Source of the DNA: JAFGRU01 sp016934985
GTDB lineage: Bacteria; Desulfobacterota; Desulfuromonadia; Desulfuromonadales; JAAYDE01
Reading direction: 5' to 3'
Assembly: GCA_963665045.2 (NCBI GenBank)
Contig: CAXXJQ010000003.1
Coordinates: 1,426,001 to 1,490,000, forward strand
Length of the DNA stretch: 64,000 bases
Positions 25,652-35,048 of this stretch are shown here, in pieces (position 1 is the first letter of the stretch; each line of letters begins with the position of its first letter). The notes under the pieces are model-generated. The model worked only from the letters and a program-made list of their open reading frames with translations. It was not told the DNA's origin and searched no databases. Both the position numbers and the translations under genes were made by a program.

Positions 25652-26467
25652 TCACTTCTGGCAATTTGAACAAAAAAAGGTCGAGCGTTGACCGATTTTA
25701 ACGGTAGAGATCCTTTGCCCGCATTGTGGGCAGGGCTCCCCTCCTTTGCCGTAAACATTTAATTGGATGGAAAAATAACCGGGGCGCCCTTCGCCATCAT
25801 AAAAGTCGCGAAAGCTTGTTCCACCAGCATCAATGGCCCTGGCGAGAACCCGACGGATATTTTCGGCCAACAGGTCAAAGTTCTTTTTTGTTACTTGCCC
25901 TGCAGCACACGTGGGACGGATGCCGCTCAAAAAAAGAGCCTCGTTGGCATAAATATTCCCGACCCCGGCAATGAACCGCTGATCCATGATGAAATTTTTT
26001 ACCGCCACCTTTTTCTCTCGAGCCGCATTAAAAAGATAAGAACCGTCTACCCGTTTTGAAAAAGGTTCGGGGCCAATTCCTGAGAAAAAGGGGCTTTTAA
26101 AAGGGCTGTCGTGAAAAAAAATAATCCCGCCAAATTTACGGGGATCGCGAAAACGTAACCGGGAGCCGTCATCAAACACAAGATCGAAATGGTCATGTTT
26201 GCCAGGCGGGCAACCAGGAGCAACGCAGCGCAGGGTCCCCGTCATTCCCATGTGCAGAACAAGCCAGTTTCTGGAAAAGCGAAAAATCAAAAATTTTGCC
26301 CGCCGTTCAACGTCCACCACCTGTTGACCGGTGAGGCGAGCCAGTTCTCCAACCCCAACGGACCAGCGCAATCGGGTCGAACGAAGAAAGGCCCAACGCA
26401 CCTTTTTTCCGACAACCAGGGGCTTTATCCCTTTGCGGATAGTTTCAACTTCAGGTAACTCAGGCAT
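25652..26467 (-). CDS. mutM: Formamidopyrimidine-DNA glycosylase
   Basis: 271 residues. N-terminal MPELPEVETIRKGI with catalytic Pro2/Glu3, H2TH region DQRFIAGVGNIYANEALFLSGIRP, and the C-terminal zinc finger CPQCGQRISTVKIGQRSTFFCSNCQK. Removes 8-oxoguanine and formamidopyrimidines. Starts 34 bp downstream of the permease gene. Confidence 0.97.
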   Translation of the reverse strand: MPELPEVETIRKGIKPLVVGKKVRWAFLRSTRLRWSVGVGELARLTGQQVVDVERRAKFLIFRFSRNWLVLHMGMTGTLRCVAPGCPPGKHDHFDLVFDDGSRLRFRDPRKFGGIIFFHDSPFKSPFFSGIGPEPFSKRVDGSYLFNAAREKKVAVKNFIMDQRFIAGVGNIYANEALFLSGIRPTCAAGQVTKKNFDLLAENIRRVLARAIDAGGTSFRDFYDGEGRPGYFSIQLNVYGKGGEPCPQCGQRISTVKIGQRSTFFCSNCQK

Positions 26468-26501
26468 GAGGTCACGGGAACATTTTGCAGGGCGGTTAAA
26501 T

Positions 26502-27374
26502 CTAACGGTTCAACCTGGGATCGAGAGCATCGCGAATCCCCTCGCCGAGAAGATTGTAGCCCAGTACCGTAAGGAGAATAGCCAAACCGGGGAAAACGGA
26601 AAGCCACCAGGCCGAACCGAGAGTCTGTTTACCGACAATCAGCATATTGCCCCAGGAAGGAGTAGGCGGCTGCACCCCGATACCAAGAAAAGAGAGCGCA
26701 CTTTCGGTCAGAATAGCGCCTGCCACCCCAAGGGTGGCGGCAACCAGCACAGGAGACAGGGCATTGGGTAGAATATGACGAAAAATAATCCGCATATCGA
26801 AGGCGCCAAGGGCTTGAGCAGCATAGACAAAATCCCGCTCACGCAGGGAAAGGAATTCAGCCCGAACGAGGCGTGCGACACCCATCCAGCCGGTAAGGCC
26901 GATAATGATCATGATGTTCCAGATGGATGGCTCGAGAAAAGCGATGACAGCGAGAATCAGGAAAAAGGTCGGAAAGCAGAGCATTATATCGACAAAACGC
27001 ATAATAATCGAATCGACCCATAAGCCGTAAAAGCCGGCAAGGGCTCCCAGAATTACGCCAATGATAGTGGCAATACCGACGGAAACAAAGCCGACCAGCA
27101 GTGATATGCGGGCACCATAAAGAATTCGGGTAAAAACGTCGCGCCCGAGGTCATCGGTCCCCAAAGGATAGCTTAAACAGGGCGAGATAAGACGCTGAGA
27201 AATATCTATGGCGGCTGGATCTTTCCCGGTAAAAGGGGCCAGAAGCGCAAAGAGGAACATCAGCAAAACGATCCCGGCACCTGCAAGAGCCAGGTGGTTG
27301 TTTCTAATCTGCCCCCACAACCCTGCTCTACCTGAAGAAGCAATCTGAGTCATGTCCAAAGTGTTCATTGCCAT
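26502..27374 (-). CDS. Orphan peptide/nickel-type ABC permease (OppC/DppC-like)
   Basis: About 290 residues from ATG 27374; the open frame extends 25 codons further without family similarity. OppC_N segment (RNNHLALAGAGIVLLMFLFALLAPF), DPAAIDISQRLISPCLSYPLGTDDLGRDVFTRILYGARISL, and the EAA-type loop YAAQALGAFDMRIIFRHILPNA. Six membrane segments expected. No partner OppB, ATPases or binding protein lie within the window, so its complex must be encoded elsewhere, or upstream genes were lost. Confidence 0.88.
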   Translation of the reverse strand: MAMNTLDMTQIASSGRAGLWGQIRNNHLALAGAGIVLLMFLFALLAPFTGKDPAAIDISQRLISPCLSYPLGTDDLGRDVFTRILYGARISLLVGFVSVGIATIIGVILGALAGFYGLWVDSIIMRFVDIMLCFPTFFLILAVIAFLEPSIWNIMIIIGLTGWMGVARLVRAEFLSLRERDFVYAAQALGAFDMRIIFRHILPNALSPVLVAATLGVAGAILTESALSFLGIGVQPPTPSWGNMLIVGKQTLGSAWWLSVFPGLAILLTVLGYNLLGEGIRDALDPRLNR

Positions 27375-27749
27375 ACCGCATTTTCTGAAAATTTGGTATT
27401 CAAAATCACTACACTCTGAGATTAAAACAAAATCCAGCCAAAAATACAATTGCCGCCAAAAAAAAGCCCCTCATTTCAGGACATAGAAAACCATTTAACG
27501 AAAAAAACGCCCAAAGAATGGACGTTTTTTAAGAGACTGCTATTGTGTATGGCCTCACACCGCCAATTCGAAGGGAAGAATGAACCCATCCGTCCAACTC
27601 AACGATCAATATCCGGACCCCATATTTCCATTCAAGGGGTGTGGCGAATCCTGGAGGATGAACCATTACCAATTATTACTTTCCAACGTCTCCCATATTG
27701 CCAAATCGATGCTTCTTTCAAGGCCGGCACATCCCGGTTATCTTATTTG
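27375..27749. other. Gap between galE and the permease
   Basis: No gene supported; open frames here are extensions or antisense shadows. It contains the terminator-like hairpin at 27502-27530. Confidence 0.5.
27502..27530 (-). terminator. Terminator downstream of galE
   Basis: AAAAAACG.CC / GG.CGTTTTTT stem, one G-T wobble on the minus strand, T run at its end; about 220 bases after the galE stop. Confidence 0.6.
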
Positions 27750-28754
27750 CTATTCCCGAAAACGCTCGCGGAAGGTTTTTTCCCACTCATAGGCCCCCTT
27801 GACAATTTCGAAGAGATCATCATGAGCCGGTTTCCAGCCAAAAGTCTCAACGATTTTTCGATTGTCGGCAATCAGGGCTGGGGGGTCCCCTTCCCTTCGC
27901 GGTGCGTCCGCAGTTTTGAAATCAATGCCACTAACCTCCTTGACGGTGTCGACGACCTCCTTAACGGAAAAACCTTTCCCGTATCCGCAATTCAGGATCT
28001 GATTGTTACCGCCGGCGAGAAGGTATTTCAATGCCTCCAGATGGGCGGAAGCCAGATCGACAACATGGATATAATCACGAATGCAGGTTCCATCCGGGGT
28101 ATCGTAATCAGTTCCGAAAACCTGAAGCTGAGGATAATCCCCGAGAGCCGTCTTGACTGCGCGGGTTATTAGATGGGTCGGGTTGCGATATGCCTGCCCA
28201 ATTTTCCCCTCGGGATCGGCTGAAGCGACATTAAAATAACGCAGCGAAACGTACTTGAAGCTATCATCGCCAAAAGCGAGGTCCTCGAGGAATTTTTCCG
28301 TCATCGCCTTGGACGCACCGTAGGGATTGATAGGCTTAAGCGGAGCATCTTCAGCAACAGGGTTTTCTGCGGGAATGCCATACACAGCCGCTGTCGAAGA
28401 AAAAATGAATTTATCCACCCCGCATAAGCGGGCCGCTTCCAGCAGGTTAAGGGCGTTGGCTGTATTATTGCGGAAATACTTTAAAGGGTTGCCAACACTC
28501 TCGGCTACTTCAATAAATGCCGCAAAATGTATGATGGCATGAGGTTTGAAATTTTGCAGGGTCTGGATGATTTTTTCTTTGTCATTTAAATCATTGACCA
28601 CCAGATCGCCATAAAGAACCGCCCAGGGGTTGCCGGTTGAAAGGTTGTCATAAATCAAAAGCTCGTACCCCTGATCGCCGAGCATTTTAACAACATGGCT
28701 GCCAATATATCCTGCACCACCTGTGACAAAAATCCGCTTTTTCTCGTAATCCAT
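27750..28754 (-). CDS. galE: UDP-glucose 4-epimerase
   Basis: 334 residues from ATG 28754 (GGAGG upstream). Extended SDR epimerase: VTGGAGYIGSHVVKML, IHFAAFIEVAESV, SSTAAVYG, YGASKAMTEKFL with the YxxxK catalytic pair, and TPDGTCIRDYIHVVDLASAH. Interconverts UDP-glucose and UDP-galactose for surface polysaccharides. Stands alone, not in a polysaccharide cluster. Confidence 0.96.
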   Translation of the reverse strand: MDYEKKRIFVTGGAGYIGSHVVKMLGDQGYELLIYDNLSTGNPWAVLYGDLVVNDLNDKEKIIQTLQNFKPHAIIHFAAFIEVAESVGNPLKYFRNNTANALNLLEAARLCGVDKFIFSSTAAVYGIPAENPVAEDAPLKPINPYGASKAMTEKFLEDLAFGDDSFKYVSLRYFNVASADPEGKIGQAYRNPTHLITRAVKTALGDYPQLQVFGTDYDTPDGTCIRDYIHVVDLASAHLEALKYLLAGGNNQILNCGYGKGFSVKEVVDTVKEVSGIDFKTADAPRREGDPPALIADNRKIVETFGWKPAHDDLFEIVKGAYEWEKTFRERFRE

Positions 28755-28865
28755 ATTGAAATACAACCTCCGCCTTAAGGTTTAGGGATGGCAATCAAAC
28801 TAAAAATGTCACGGAAAGGCTTTTTTGTCGCTTAAATTTTTAAATTTTGGAAGTTTTCAAAAAAG

Positions 28866-28904
28866 AAAAAAGCTAAGCCAACGGTCAAAGGTCGGAAAGC
28901 TTTT
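28866..28904 (-). terminator. Terminator of the PilZ receiver gene
   Basis: AAAAGCT/AGCTTTT outer stem with an imperfect inner stem, overlapping the stop codon and followed by T on the minus strand. Confidence 0.5.
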
Positions 28905-29611
28905 CAACACTTATTCTTTTGAAGAAACAGCTGAATAGCTGCTATATCCGCCTCGGGAATAGCGGTGAAACATATTCCCATTCCCGCCGGCAAATGTGTC
29001 GATTTCATCCATTCCGGATGATTGGTCCAGGCAACCTTTCCCTGGCAACGAACAACCGTTTCACTTTCAGGAAGCAAAAATCTCAGGCTTATATCTTTTT
29101 CCGCCGGGAGGAATACTTCGGTCCGGATAAACATCCCCCCTGTATTCAAATCAACAATGGTCCCTGATTGAATGTTATCCCCTTCGGGTCCCCAGTGAAC
29201 CGGAATGGAAACCCGGCATCTTGGAGAGGCCCTGCCAACAATATGAAGAAGACGGCAAGCCATGGAAATAAAGGCCCAGTTGTCAATGGGGCGGGTTATG
29301 ACATTTTCGCAACCAGCCTCATGACACTTTGCCCGATCTGTTGGCGAATTGCCACACACCAGAATAACCGGGAGAAGACAGAGAAAGGGATCTCTTTTGA
29401 TTCTCCGGAAACACTCATCTCCACCAAATTCATCCATATCAAGGGATAAAACGGCAAGAACCGGGGCCTCTTCCTCAATGACCTGAACCGCCTCCGAACC
29501 GTTCAGGACCTTTTTCAAAATATAGTCTTCACGTTTAAAAAAAGAATCTTCAAACGTTTTAACCAGTTCAGGGTCGTCACTGAGGACGATTTTCTGCTCG
29601 ATTATTTCCAT
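28904..29611 (-). CDS. Receiver-PilZ protein (TIGR02266-like)
   Basis: 235 residues. N-terminal receiver-like domain (KIVLSDDPELVKTFEDSFF, LAVLSLDMDEFGGDECFRRI, LPVILVCGNS) and a C-terminal PilZ domain of the kind found in myxobacteria and Desulfuromonadales: PRCRVSIPVHWG, GTIVDLNTGGMFIRTE, GKVAWTN, PAGMGICFTAI. The RxxxR switch is absent in canonical form (RASPRCR), so c-di-GMP binding is uncertain. Monocistronic. Confidence 0.8.
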   Translation of the reverse strand: MEIIEQKIVLSDDPELVKTFEDSFFKREDYILKKVLNGSEAVQVIEEEAPVLAVLSLDMDEFGGDECFRRIKRDPFLCLLPVILVCGNSPTDRAKCHEAGCENVITRPIDNWAFISMACRLLHIVGRASPRCRVSIPVHWGPEGDNIQSGTIVDLNTGGMFIRTEVFLPAEKDISLRFLLPESETVVRCQGKVAWTNHPEWMKSTHLPAGMGICFTAIPEADIAAIQLFLQKNKC

Positions 29612-29941
29612 GACTTTCCAACAAGGTCAATAAAAGGGAGTGTCCGGAACAAAATAACTCTGATAGGTCCGTTTCAAAGTTGATCTTCGAGCAAGAAAAA
29701 TGCCATTGATCTTGGCAATGTTTACGATAGGATGCTTCGTTTGATGCAAGCTTTATCTTTACTTCAATAAGATAACAAAAACGCGGAAAACAGCAAATTA
29801 AACCGCCAAATCAAGACATGGCGCTGGGTATTTCCGCATTTCAAAAGCTGTCAATGCCACCACCCGACCCGCAAAAAAAGTTAATTGAGGTATAATTTTA
29901 GAAAGAAGCCGATCAACGCCATGGATGGCCGGGAGAGTGCC
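29612..29941. other. Gap without recognisable features
   Basis: AT-rich divergent intergenic region between the PilZ gene and the second lipoprotein. A poor direct/inverted motif (ATTGATCTTGGCAAT around 29705) was seen but no promoter pair stands out. Confidence 0.4.
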
Positions 29942-30583
29942 ATGAAATACATTTCAAAAACCAGCGGCTTTTTGTTTGTAAGTTTTACAATATTTGCCCT
30001 GAGCGCCTGTTCCTACCCAAATGGAAGCAAGCCGGTTCTCCAAGGATTCGACGCTGCTAAAATCCAAACTATCGCCCTTTTCCCTGTTACCTACGACCAA
30101 GCCTACACCCCACCCCTGCCACAAGACCTGAATGGCATGGATCTAAGTGAAATTATCAGTCGAAAAATTCAAAATAATCTGGCAGAAAAAGGATATACTG
30201 TTCAACCAATTGCCTTTCCGGCCGAAGTCGAAGCAGACCCTTTATCAGGACCTTTAAAAATTTCCCCTTTAACACTGGCAGAAAATTGTAGCTGTAAAAC
30301 CGACGGCCTGATGCAAATCCACGTCACATTTCATTTCGGAATTAACCCAATTGAACGATCCCATGATGAAAATTTTTCAAGCCAGATATACCTGAATGCC
30401 ACAGCCCGTCTGATTGATAAAGCCAATTCTATCGAACTCTGGCGAGGACAAGGGAGAGCACGACCATACCAAAGCCCGGATTTTTTTCAACGCCTGAGAT
30501 ACGCTGTCAATAGCCTGGTCAAAGGGCTGTTGGAAAACTTTCCATCCCGCTCATCCCAGGGCGCTCCACAGGCGATTAATTAA
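29942..30583 (+). CDS. Lipoprotein, paralogue of the one at 8777-9397
   Basis: 213 residues from ATG 29942 (GGGAGAGTGCC ahead; an ATG-initiated extension upstream lacks a signal-peptide start). Type II signal peptide with lipobox FALSAC. Shares with the 8777 gene: TIALFPVTYDQAYTPP versus TLAIYPVSYTARYAEP, LNATARLIDKANSIELWRGQGRARPY versus INATARLISVQNPEELWRDKGMGRSY, and a matching C-terminal helix ending NFPSRS. Function unknown; the duplicates sit 21 kb apart with unrelated neighbours. Confidence 0.75.
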   Translation: MKYISKTSGFLFVSFTIFALSACSYPNGSKPVLQGFDAAKIQTIALFPVTYDQAYTPPLPQDLNGMDLSEIISRKIQNNLAEKGYTVQPIAFPAEVEADPLSGPLKISPLTLAENCSCKTDGLMQIHVTFHFGINPIERSHDENFSSQIYLNATARLIDKANSIELWRGQGRARPYQSPDFFQRLRYAVNSLVKGLLENFPSRSSQGAPQAIN

Positions 30584-30674
30584 AAACACCTCTGAGTTCA
30601 CACAATCCCTGAGCTACTGTAGAAATGCCTTTTTTTTCCCTTTTTCAAAGCTTTATTTTTGCCGGCATTCGCGT

Positions 30675-31151
30675 CTAAATGCAATCATAGCCAACTTTAT
30701 CCATATACAAACGTATGCGCTTGGCATGATCCTTATCGTGACGATTCAGTTCCTTAAAAATCAGGTCAATTCTAGAAGAACCCTGGCTTTCAACATAATT
30801 TTGGAAATGAAGCTCTCCGGCAAAATTTTCGATTTCCAAACCAATTTCAAAGGCAGCTTTTCGGGTTGGCGGATTTTCTTCAAATTCCCGAAGCCAGGAC
30901 AGTACTTTTTGATTGGCCACCTTTAAGCCTTCCATATTCATATCCACCAACGAGGCGGGAAAATAATTCCCGGTTGTAAAATATTCCAAACCACTTCGAA
31001 TTAGAGCCGCATGGTTTTTTTCTTCCAAAGCCAATAACCACCAGAATTCCGCGTCTTCCGGAAACATGGAATGAAACAATGTATATAATTTGCCAATATT
31101 CCATTCAAGATAGATAGCCTCTTCAATTAGCATTAAGAAAGGGTCTGCCAT
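30675..31151 (-). CDS. Ferritin-like diiron protein
   Basis: 158 residues from ATG 31151 (AAGGAAAGAGC upstream). Four-helix pattern with candidate iron ligands: EEAIYLEWNIGKLY (Glu), LLALEEKNHAALI (ExxH), EIGLEIENFAGELHF (Glu pair) and ELNRHDKDHAKRI (His). This is the rubrerythrin/ferritin-like superfamily without a rubredoxin domain. Role in peroxide or iron handling is a guess; no partner gene adjacent. Confidence 0.7.
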   Translation of the reverse strand: MADPFLMLIEEAIYLEWNIGKLYTLFHSMFPEDAEFWWLLALEEKNHAALIRSGLEYFTTGNYFPASLVDMNMEGLKVANQKVLSWLREFEENPPTRKAAFEIGLEIENFAGELHFQNYVESQGSSRIDLIFKELNRHDKDHAKRIRLYMDKVGYDCI

Positions 31152-31389
31152 GCTCTTTCCTTTTTCCAAAAGGGTTGTATTTTTTAGCCGAAAAGGTCCC
31201 TGAATATTTTCAATCCCTACTTGGACTAGTTCACTTAACAGCTAAATATTTGTCAAATTAATAAAACCCGGGAGGTCCAGATCCTGGCAAAGAGTCTCAA
31301 TGTAGACTTCTTCACGCCTCCCCCTCACACATTGACAAGGCTCTTTTAAAAGAAATATCTGAATAGCAGGTGACCTTTTGGCTTCCGGG

Positions 31390-32130
31390 TCAATAAATGC
31401 CTTGGTAAGGCAACCGAAAACCAGCAGCCGAAAAAAGGTTGATCATGGTGATAAAATCAAAAACCGGCCGATCGGTCGCTTTTTGAACGGCATGGGCGTA
31501 GGGTGGCAGACTTGAACATTCAAGCAGAATAGGACCGATCGCCGGGTCTTCTTTTAACATCATTGTTGCTGCAGTAACCACCTCACGCTCAATTTCGTCT
31601 GGCACCAACACCCCGGTTTCATCCAGAATAGGTGCCCGAAAATACGGCTGGGACTCCATGCCGCATACGACCACCCGGCTGCGTTCTTTCAGACCGGAAA
31701 GGTTGAGCAGATCATCCGTCAAGCACTTTTTATTAGCCGTGATGATACCTATTTTGCGCTCCCGGGGGAAGATCTGTTCCAACATTGGAATTTGCAGAAG
31801 ACTGGAAAGGATGACCGGCACATCAACAGCTTCAGCGACCGCCTTTTGAAAGCGAAGCATAAAACCGCAGTCGCTTGCAATGGCGCGTACCCCAGCATGC
31901 GCAAGCTGCCGGGCCTCATAAACCACCTTTTCAGCAAGGCTCTCATCTCCCTCATTCAACACTTTTTTAACCGTGGCGCCAGGTACGGTACGGAAAAGCA
32001 CCGGAAAAGGATAAGTGGAAGCATTGCCAACATCTCCAGGAATAAATGGTGCTTTGGTGTCGATCATTAAAATACCGACGGCAAAACCATAAACATCTGC
32101 CCCGGGGCGAATCCTATATTCTCTAGCCAT
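31390..32130 (-). CDS. Aspartate/glutamate racemase superfamily protein
   Basis: 246 residues. Two-domain racemase fold with the paired catalytic cysteines in AIASDCGFMLRFQ and ILLECSSLPPYA, one per half, and KIGIITANKKCLT between. Closest in layout to hydantoin/maleate-isomerase-like members, not to MurI. Substrate unknown. Monocistronic, tRNA gene upstream. Confidence 0.8.
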   Translation of the reverse strand: MAREYRIRPGADVYGFAVGILMIDTKAPFIPGDVGNASTYPFPVLFRTVPGATVKKVLNEGDESLAEKVVYEARQLAHAGVRAIASDCGFMLRFQKAVAEAVDVPVILSSLLQIPMLEQIFPRERKIGIITANKKCLTDDLLNLSGLKERSRVVVCGMESQPYFRAPILDETGVLVPDEIEREVVTAATMMLKEDPAIGPILLECSSLPPYAHAVQKATDRPVFDFITMINLFSAAGFRLPYQGIY

Positions 32131-32223
32131 TTTCCAGCCTTTTTAAATCGGCGCAAGCACATTAAATGTAATTTGATAAAAATTTCCGTTCATTGTAGCG
32201 GCCGGCAATCCCTGCAAATGGAA

Positions 32224-32257
32224 AAAGGGAGCCGTCTTTTACTGCTCCCCTTTTTAA
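32224..32257 (-). terminator. Terminator downstream of tRNA-Thr
   Basis: AAAGGGAGC/GCTCCCCTTT stem with one bulged C; T runs on both strands, correct orientation for the tRNA. Confidence 0.7.
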
Positions 32258-32333
<76 letters not shown>

Positions 32334-32475
32334 AATAAAAATTAATTTTTTAATTTCGGATAATTAGCACAATCTTCCGTGCTTTTCAATTAATTTCCCA
32401 TCTAATTTTTCACGGTATTTTGAATTATAACAGCAAAGAAAAAATCTGAGGGCCGGAGGAAACTGAAGGAACACC

Positions 32476-32937
32476 CTACCAGCAACTATATGGATGTTGC
32501 GCTAAATAAAGATTAAAATAGCGCTTGTCTCCCGTCACCTCTTTTCCAACCCAGGGTGGAAGGTCGACAACCGCGTCCTCGGACTCAAGTTCGACTTCGG
32601 CAAGAATCAGTCCCTTGTTAAGTCCATGAAACTCGTCAATATCCCAGGCATGCCCCCTGAATTCAACTTTATAGCGGGTCTTTTCAATGACGGCGGCTTT
32701 ACACAATTTCAGCAATTGTCGGGCATCATCAGGGGGAACAGGATATTCAAATTCAAGGCGGCTGATTCCCCGGGTGTTGCCCTTGACAGTCAGAAAAGCT
32801 CGGTCTCCACTTAAACGTATTCTCACACTGCAACCAGGATCGATGCATAAATACCCCTGAAACAGTGAGTTTCCTGGCTCAGAAGAACGCCATTGCTCAC
32901 CAATGACCAGAAACTTTCGTTCTATTTCCACCGCCAT
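32476..32937 (-). CDS. CYTH-domain triphosphate tunnel metalloenzyme
   Basis: 153 residues. N-terminal EIERKFLV motif, then SVRIRLSGDRAFLTVKG, LEFEYPVP, EKTRYKVEFRG, WDIDEFHG and LAEVELES: the alternating charged strands of the tunnel. Likely inorganic triphosphatase, as for other short bacterial CYTH proteins. Starts MAVEIERKF; a hairpin of TTTCAGGG/CCCTGAAA lies 20-45 bases upstream. Confidence 0.9.
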   Translation of the reverse strand: MAVEIERKFLVIGEQWRSSEPGNSLFQGYLCIDPGCSVRIRLSGDRAFLTVKGNTRGISRLEFEYPVPPDDARQLLKLCKAAVIEKTRYKVEFRGHAWDIDEFHGLNKGLILAEVELESEDAVVDLPPWVGKEVTGDKRYFNLYLAQHPYSCW

Positions 32938-33413
32938 GGTCCAGTTCTCCTGGAATTTCAGGGGATGAATTCCCTGAAAAAAATTCTGAAATGTTTTTCA
33001 ACCTGCCCTCTGATAAAGATATTACCCAGAAGGACACGCTTAGAAGCAAATTGTTGCCGATGCCAAAATAATAATTTTGTTCAAGCATCTAAAGCCGGCC
33101 GCTAAAAAGGATGGACCATGTTTCATTAAATTCCTTTATTCTTAAAAATTTGTCAAGCATTGCCAAAGTTTGCCGAGTCAAAGTCACCGCCAGGATCACA
33201 GTTGCAACACCCTCCTTGCCGATTTTAAATTTGGCATATCACATTTTGCCAGATAGACCAAAGACTCAGGATATTTCGCAAAACTCCCCGTATCGACTCC
33301 CGCGCATAGGTTTTTTTCGCTGTTGGAAATTGCCCGTTATTGATTTTCCAACCGGGAAAAGGATAACCTGTTTTCTAGCCCAACTCAAAAAATCCACTCA
33401 AAGGAAAGCATTT
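32938..33413. other. Gap between the CYTH gene and sfsA
   Basis: Divergent intergenic stretch. Apart from the TTTCAGGG/CCCTGAAA inverted repeat (about 32957-32981), nothing is recognised. The sfsA frame stays open through the right part, but that segment has no family similarity. Confidence 0.45.
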
Positions 33414-34121
33414 TTGAAAATTCTTCCGCCTTTGCTTGAAGGCAAATTGATCAGGCGTTATAAGCGCTTTCTCACCGATGTGATACTTGCGGATGGCACC
33501 CTTGTAACGGCCCACACCCCTAACACGGGCAGCATGATGGAATGTGCCATTCCCGGTTATCGTGTGATCCTTTCGCGCAGTGATAACCCCAAGCGCAAAC
33601 TCCCCTATACCCTGGAAAGGATTGAAGTCAACGGCCACTGGGTAGATACCCATACCCACCGCGCCAATCGGGTCGTCGAAGAGGGATTACGCAAGAGACT
33701 GATTGCGGAATTCAGAAACTACACCCTTTCACCGGAATTTTCTTACGGTCAAAGCCGATTTGATTTCCTCCTGACCAAAGGTGAGGAAAAAATCCTTCTG
33801 GAAGTAAAAAACGTCACTCTCACCTTGAATTCCGATGTAGCCCGCTTCCCCGACGCGGTAACAACCCGCGGCCAAAAACATTTGAAAGAATTGCTCGCGG
33901 CCCGGTCAGACGGTTATCGCGGGGTGATATTTTTCCTGGTTCAGAGAAGGGAAGCACGCTCATTTCAACCGGCCGATAATATTGATCCCGTTTATGGAGA
34001 ACTTCTACGTCAGGCTGTTCAGGGAGGGGTTGAGGCCCTGGCTTACAAAACCAGGGTGACACCAACGGAAACCGTCCTGGATGAACGGATTCCCGTCGTT
34101 TTGGGTGAGGCCAGAGCCTGA
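33414..34121 (+). CDS. sfsA: DNA/RNA nuclease SfsA
   Basis: 235 residues from TTG 33414 with AAGGAAAGC upstream; homology begins at LPPLLEGKLIRRYKRFLTDV, so the 101-codon open extension to 33111 is rejected. Conserved HTPNTGSM block and PD-(D/E)XK-like nuclease core SRFDFLL...ILLEVKNVTL, plus RGQKHLKEL. SfsA proteins bind DNA and have nuclease activity; historically linked to sugar fermentation. Convergent with the TPM genes. Confidence 0.93.
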   Translation: MKILPPLLEGKLIRRYKRFLTDVILADGTLVTAHTPNTGSMMECAIPGYRVILSRSDNPKRKLPYTLERIEVNGHWVDTHTHRANRVVEEGLRKRLIAEFRNYTLSPEFSYGQSRFDFLLTKGEEKILLEVKNVTLTLNSDVARFPDAVTTRGQKHLKELLAARSDGYRGVIFFLVQRREARSFQPADNIDPVYGELLRQAVQGGVEALAYKTRVTPTETVLDERIPVVLGEARA

Positions 34122-34229
34122 CAAAATACAATTTTAAAAAACCTTTGGGAAAATGGCAGGTGCGACCCGGGCTTTCAACTCTCACAAATGATTTTTTTGC
34201 GCAGGGCCATGCCCTCGCATGATGAGCAA

Positions 34230-34865
34230 TCACTCCAAAATCAGGTTGGGAAGTTCGTCGGTATCATCACTTTTAACCGGAAAATTCTCTTCCAGCAGAT
34301 CACCGCAACGGCGAACGGCCGCCACAAGGGCTTCGCAAGTTCGACCTTCATGAATGCCTCCGGTAACCGTCCTGACGATTTCCTCCCAGGTATGCGGCGG
34401 GACCACTTCGTTGATGCCCCGGTCGGCGAGAACATGAACGCGTTTTTCAAAAAGGGATATAAGGATAAGAATGCCGGTTTCGTCGCGCGTGTGGTGAAGA
34501 CCTCGCTCGATAAAAGAAACCAGGGCCTTTTCCTCGACCTCCTCGCCAATTTCCGTGGAAGAGATAAGACCTCTTTTTAACGCCGGCCAGCCACGAATGA
34601 GAAATTTAAAGGGGAAATAAGCCAACAGGAATGTGGGCAGAAATACCCAGATGGATTCACCGCCAAAAGCCCAACTCAGGAAAATCCCCGTTGCCAGGGA
34701 GAATAACCCGGAACCAATGATTTCGGCCCGGGGATAACCGTAAGACTGATCCACCACCATGGGAACGATTTCGCCGCTGGTTCGGCTTTCCGCTTCCCTG
34801 ACGGCGGCTTCGATCCGCTCTTTCTCTTCTGTCGAAAAAAAACTTGCTGCTTTCAATCGGGCCAT
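34230..34865 (-). CDS. TPM-domain membrane protein
   Basis: About 211 residues from ATG 34865; the frame is open to an ATG at 34964, but the added residues lack similarity. STEEKERIEAAVREAESRTSGEIVPMVVDQSY starts a TPM domain that is interrupted by two membrane helices (about 52-95) and continues with GILILISLFEKRVHVLADRGINEVVPPHTWEEIV. Last gene of a lemA-TPM-TPM cluster, 183 bp after the second. Likely membrane-associated with unknown activity. Confidence 0.82.
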   Translation of the reverse strand: MARLKAASFFSTEEKERIEAAVREAESRTSGEIVPMVVDQSYGYPRAEIIGSGLFSLATGIFLSWAFGGESIWVFLPTFLLAYFPFKFLIRGWPALKRGLISSTEIGEEVEEKALVSFIERGLHHTRDETGILILISLFEKRVHVLADRGINEVVPPHTWEEIVRTVTGGIHEGRTCEALVAAVRRCGDLLEENFPVKSDDTDELPNLILE

Positions 34866-35048
34866 AACCACCGTCCCCATTTCCTGAAAACCTGGTAACT
34901 GTTCAGCACTTGGACTCGTGTCACCCCTGGAAAGGGCATCTGCAGCCCGGATGGGCTCATGCATCCTTTAATGGGTGATGCGTGGCCTCGTGCCAACGAG
35001 CTGAATAATTACAAAACCTGTATGTCGTGCCGATTCCCGGCCAACGAA

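Noticed and set aside
33111..33413. N-terminal extension of SfsA
   Set aside because: SfsA proteins start at the PPLLEG segment; a TTG with AAGGAAAGC fits there.
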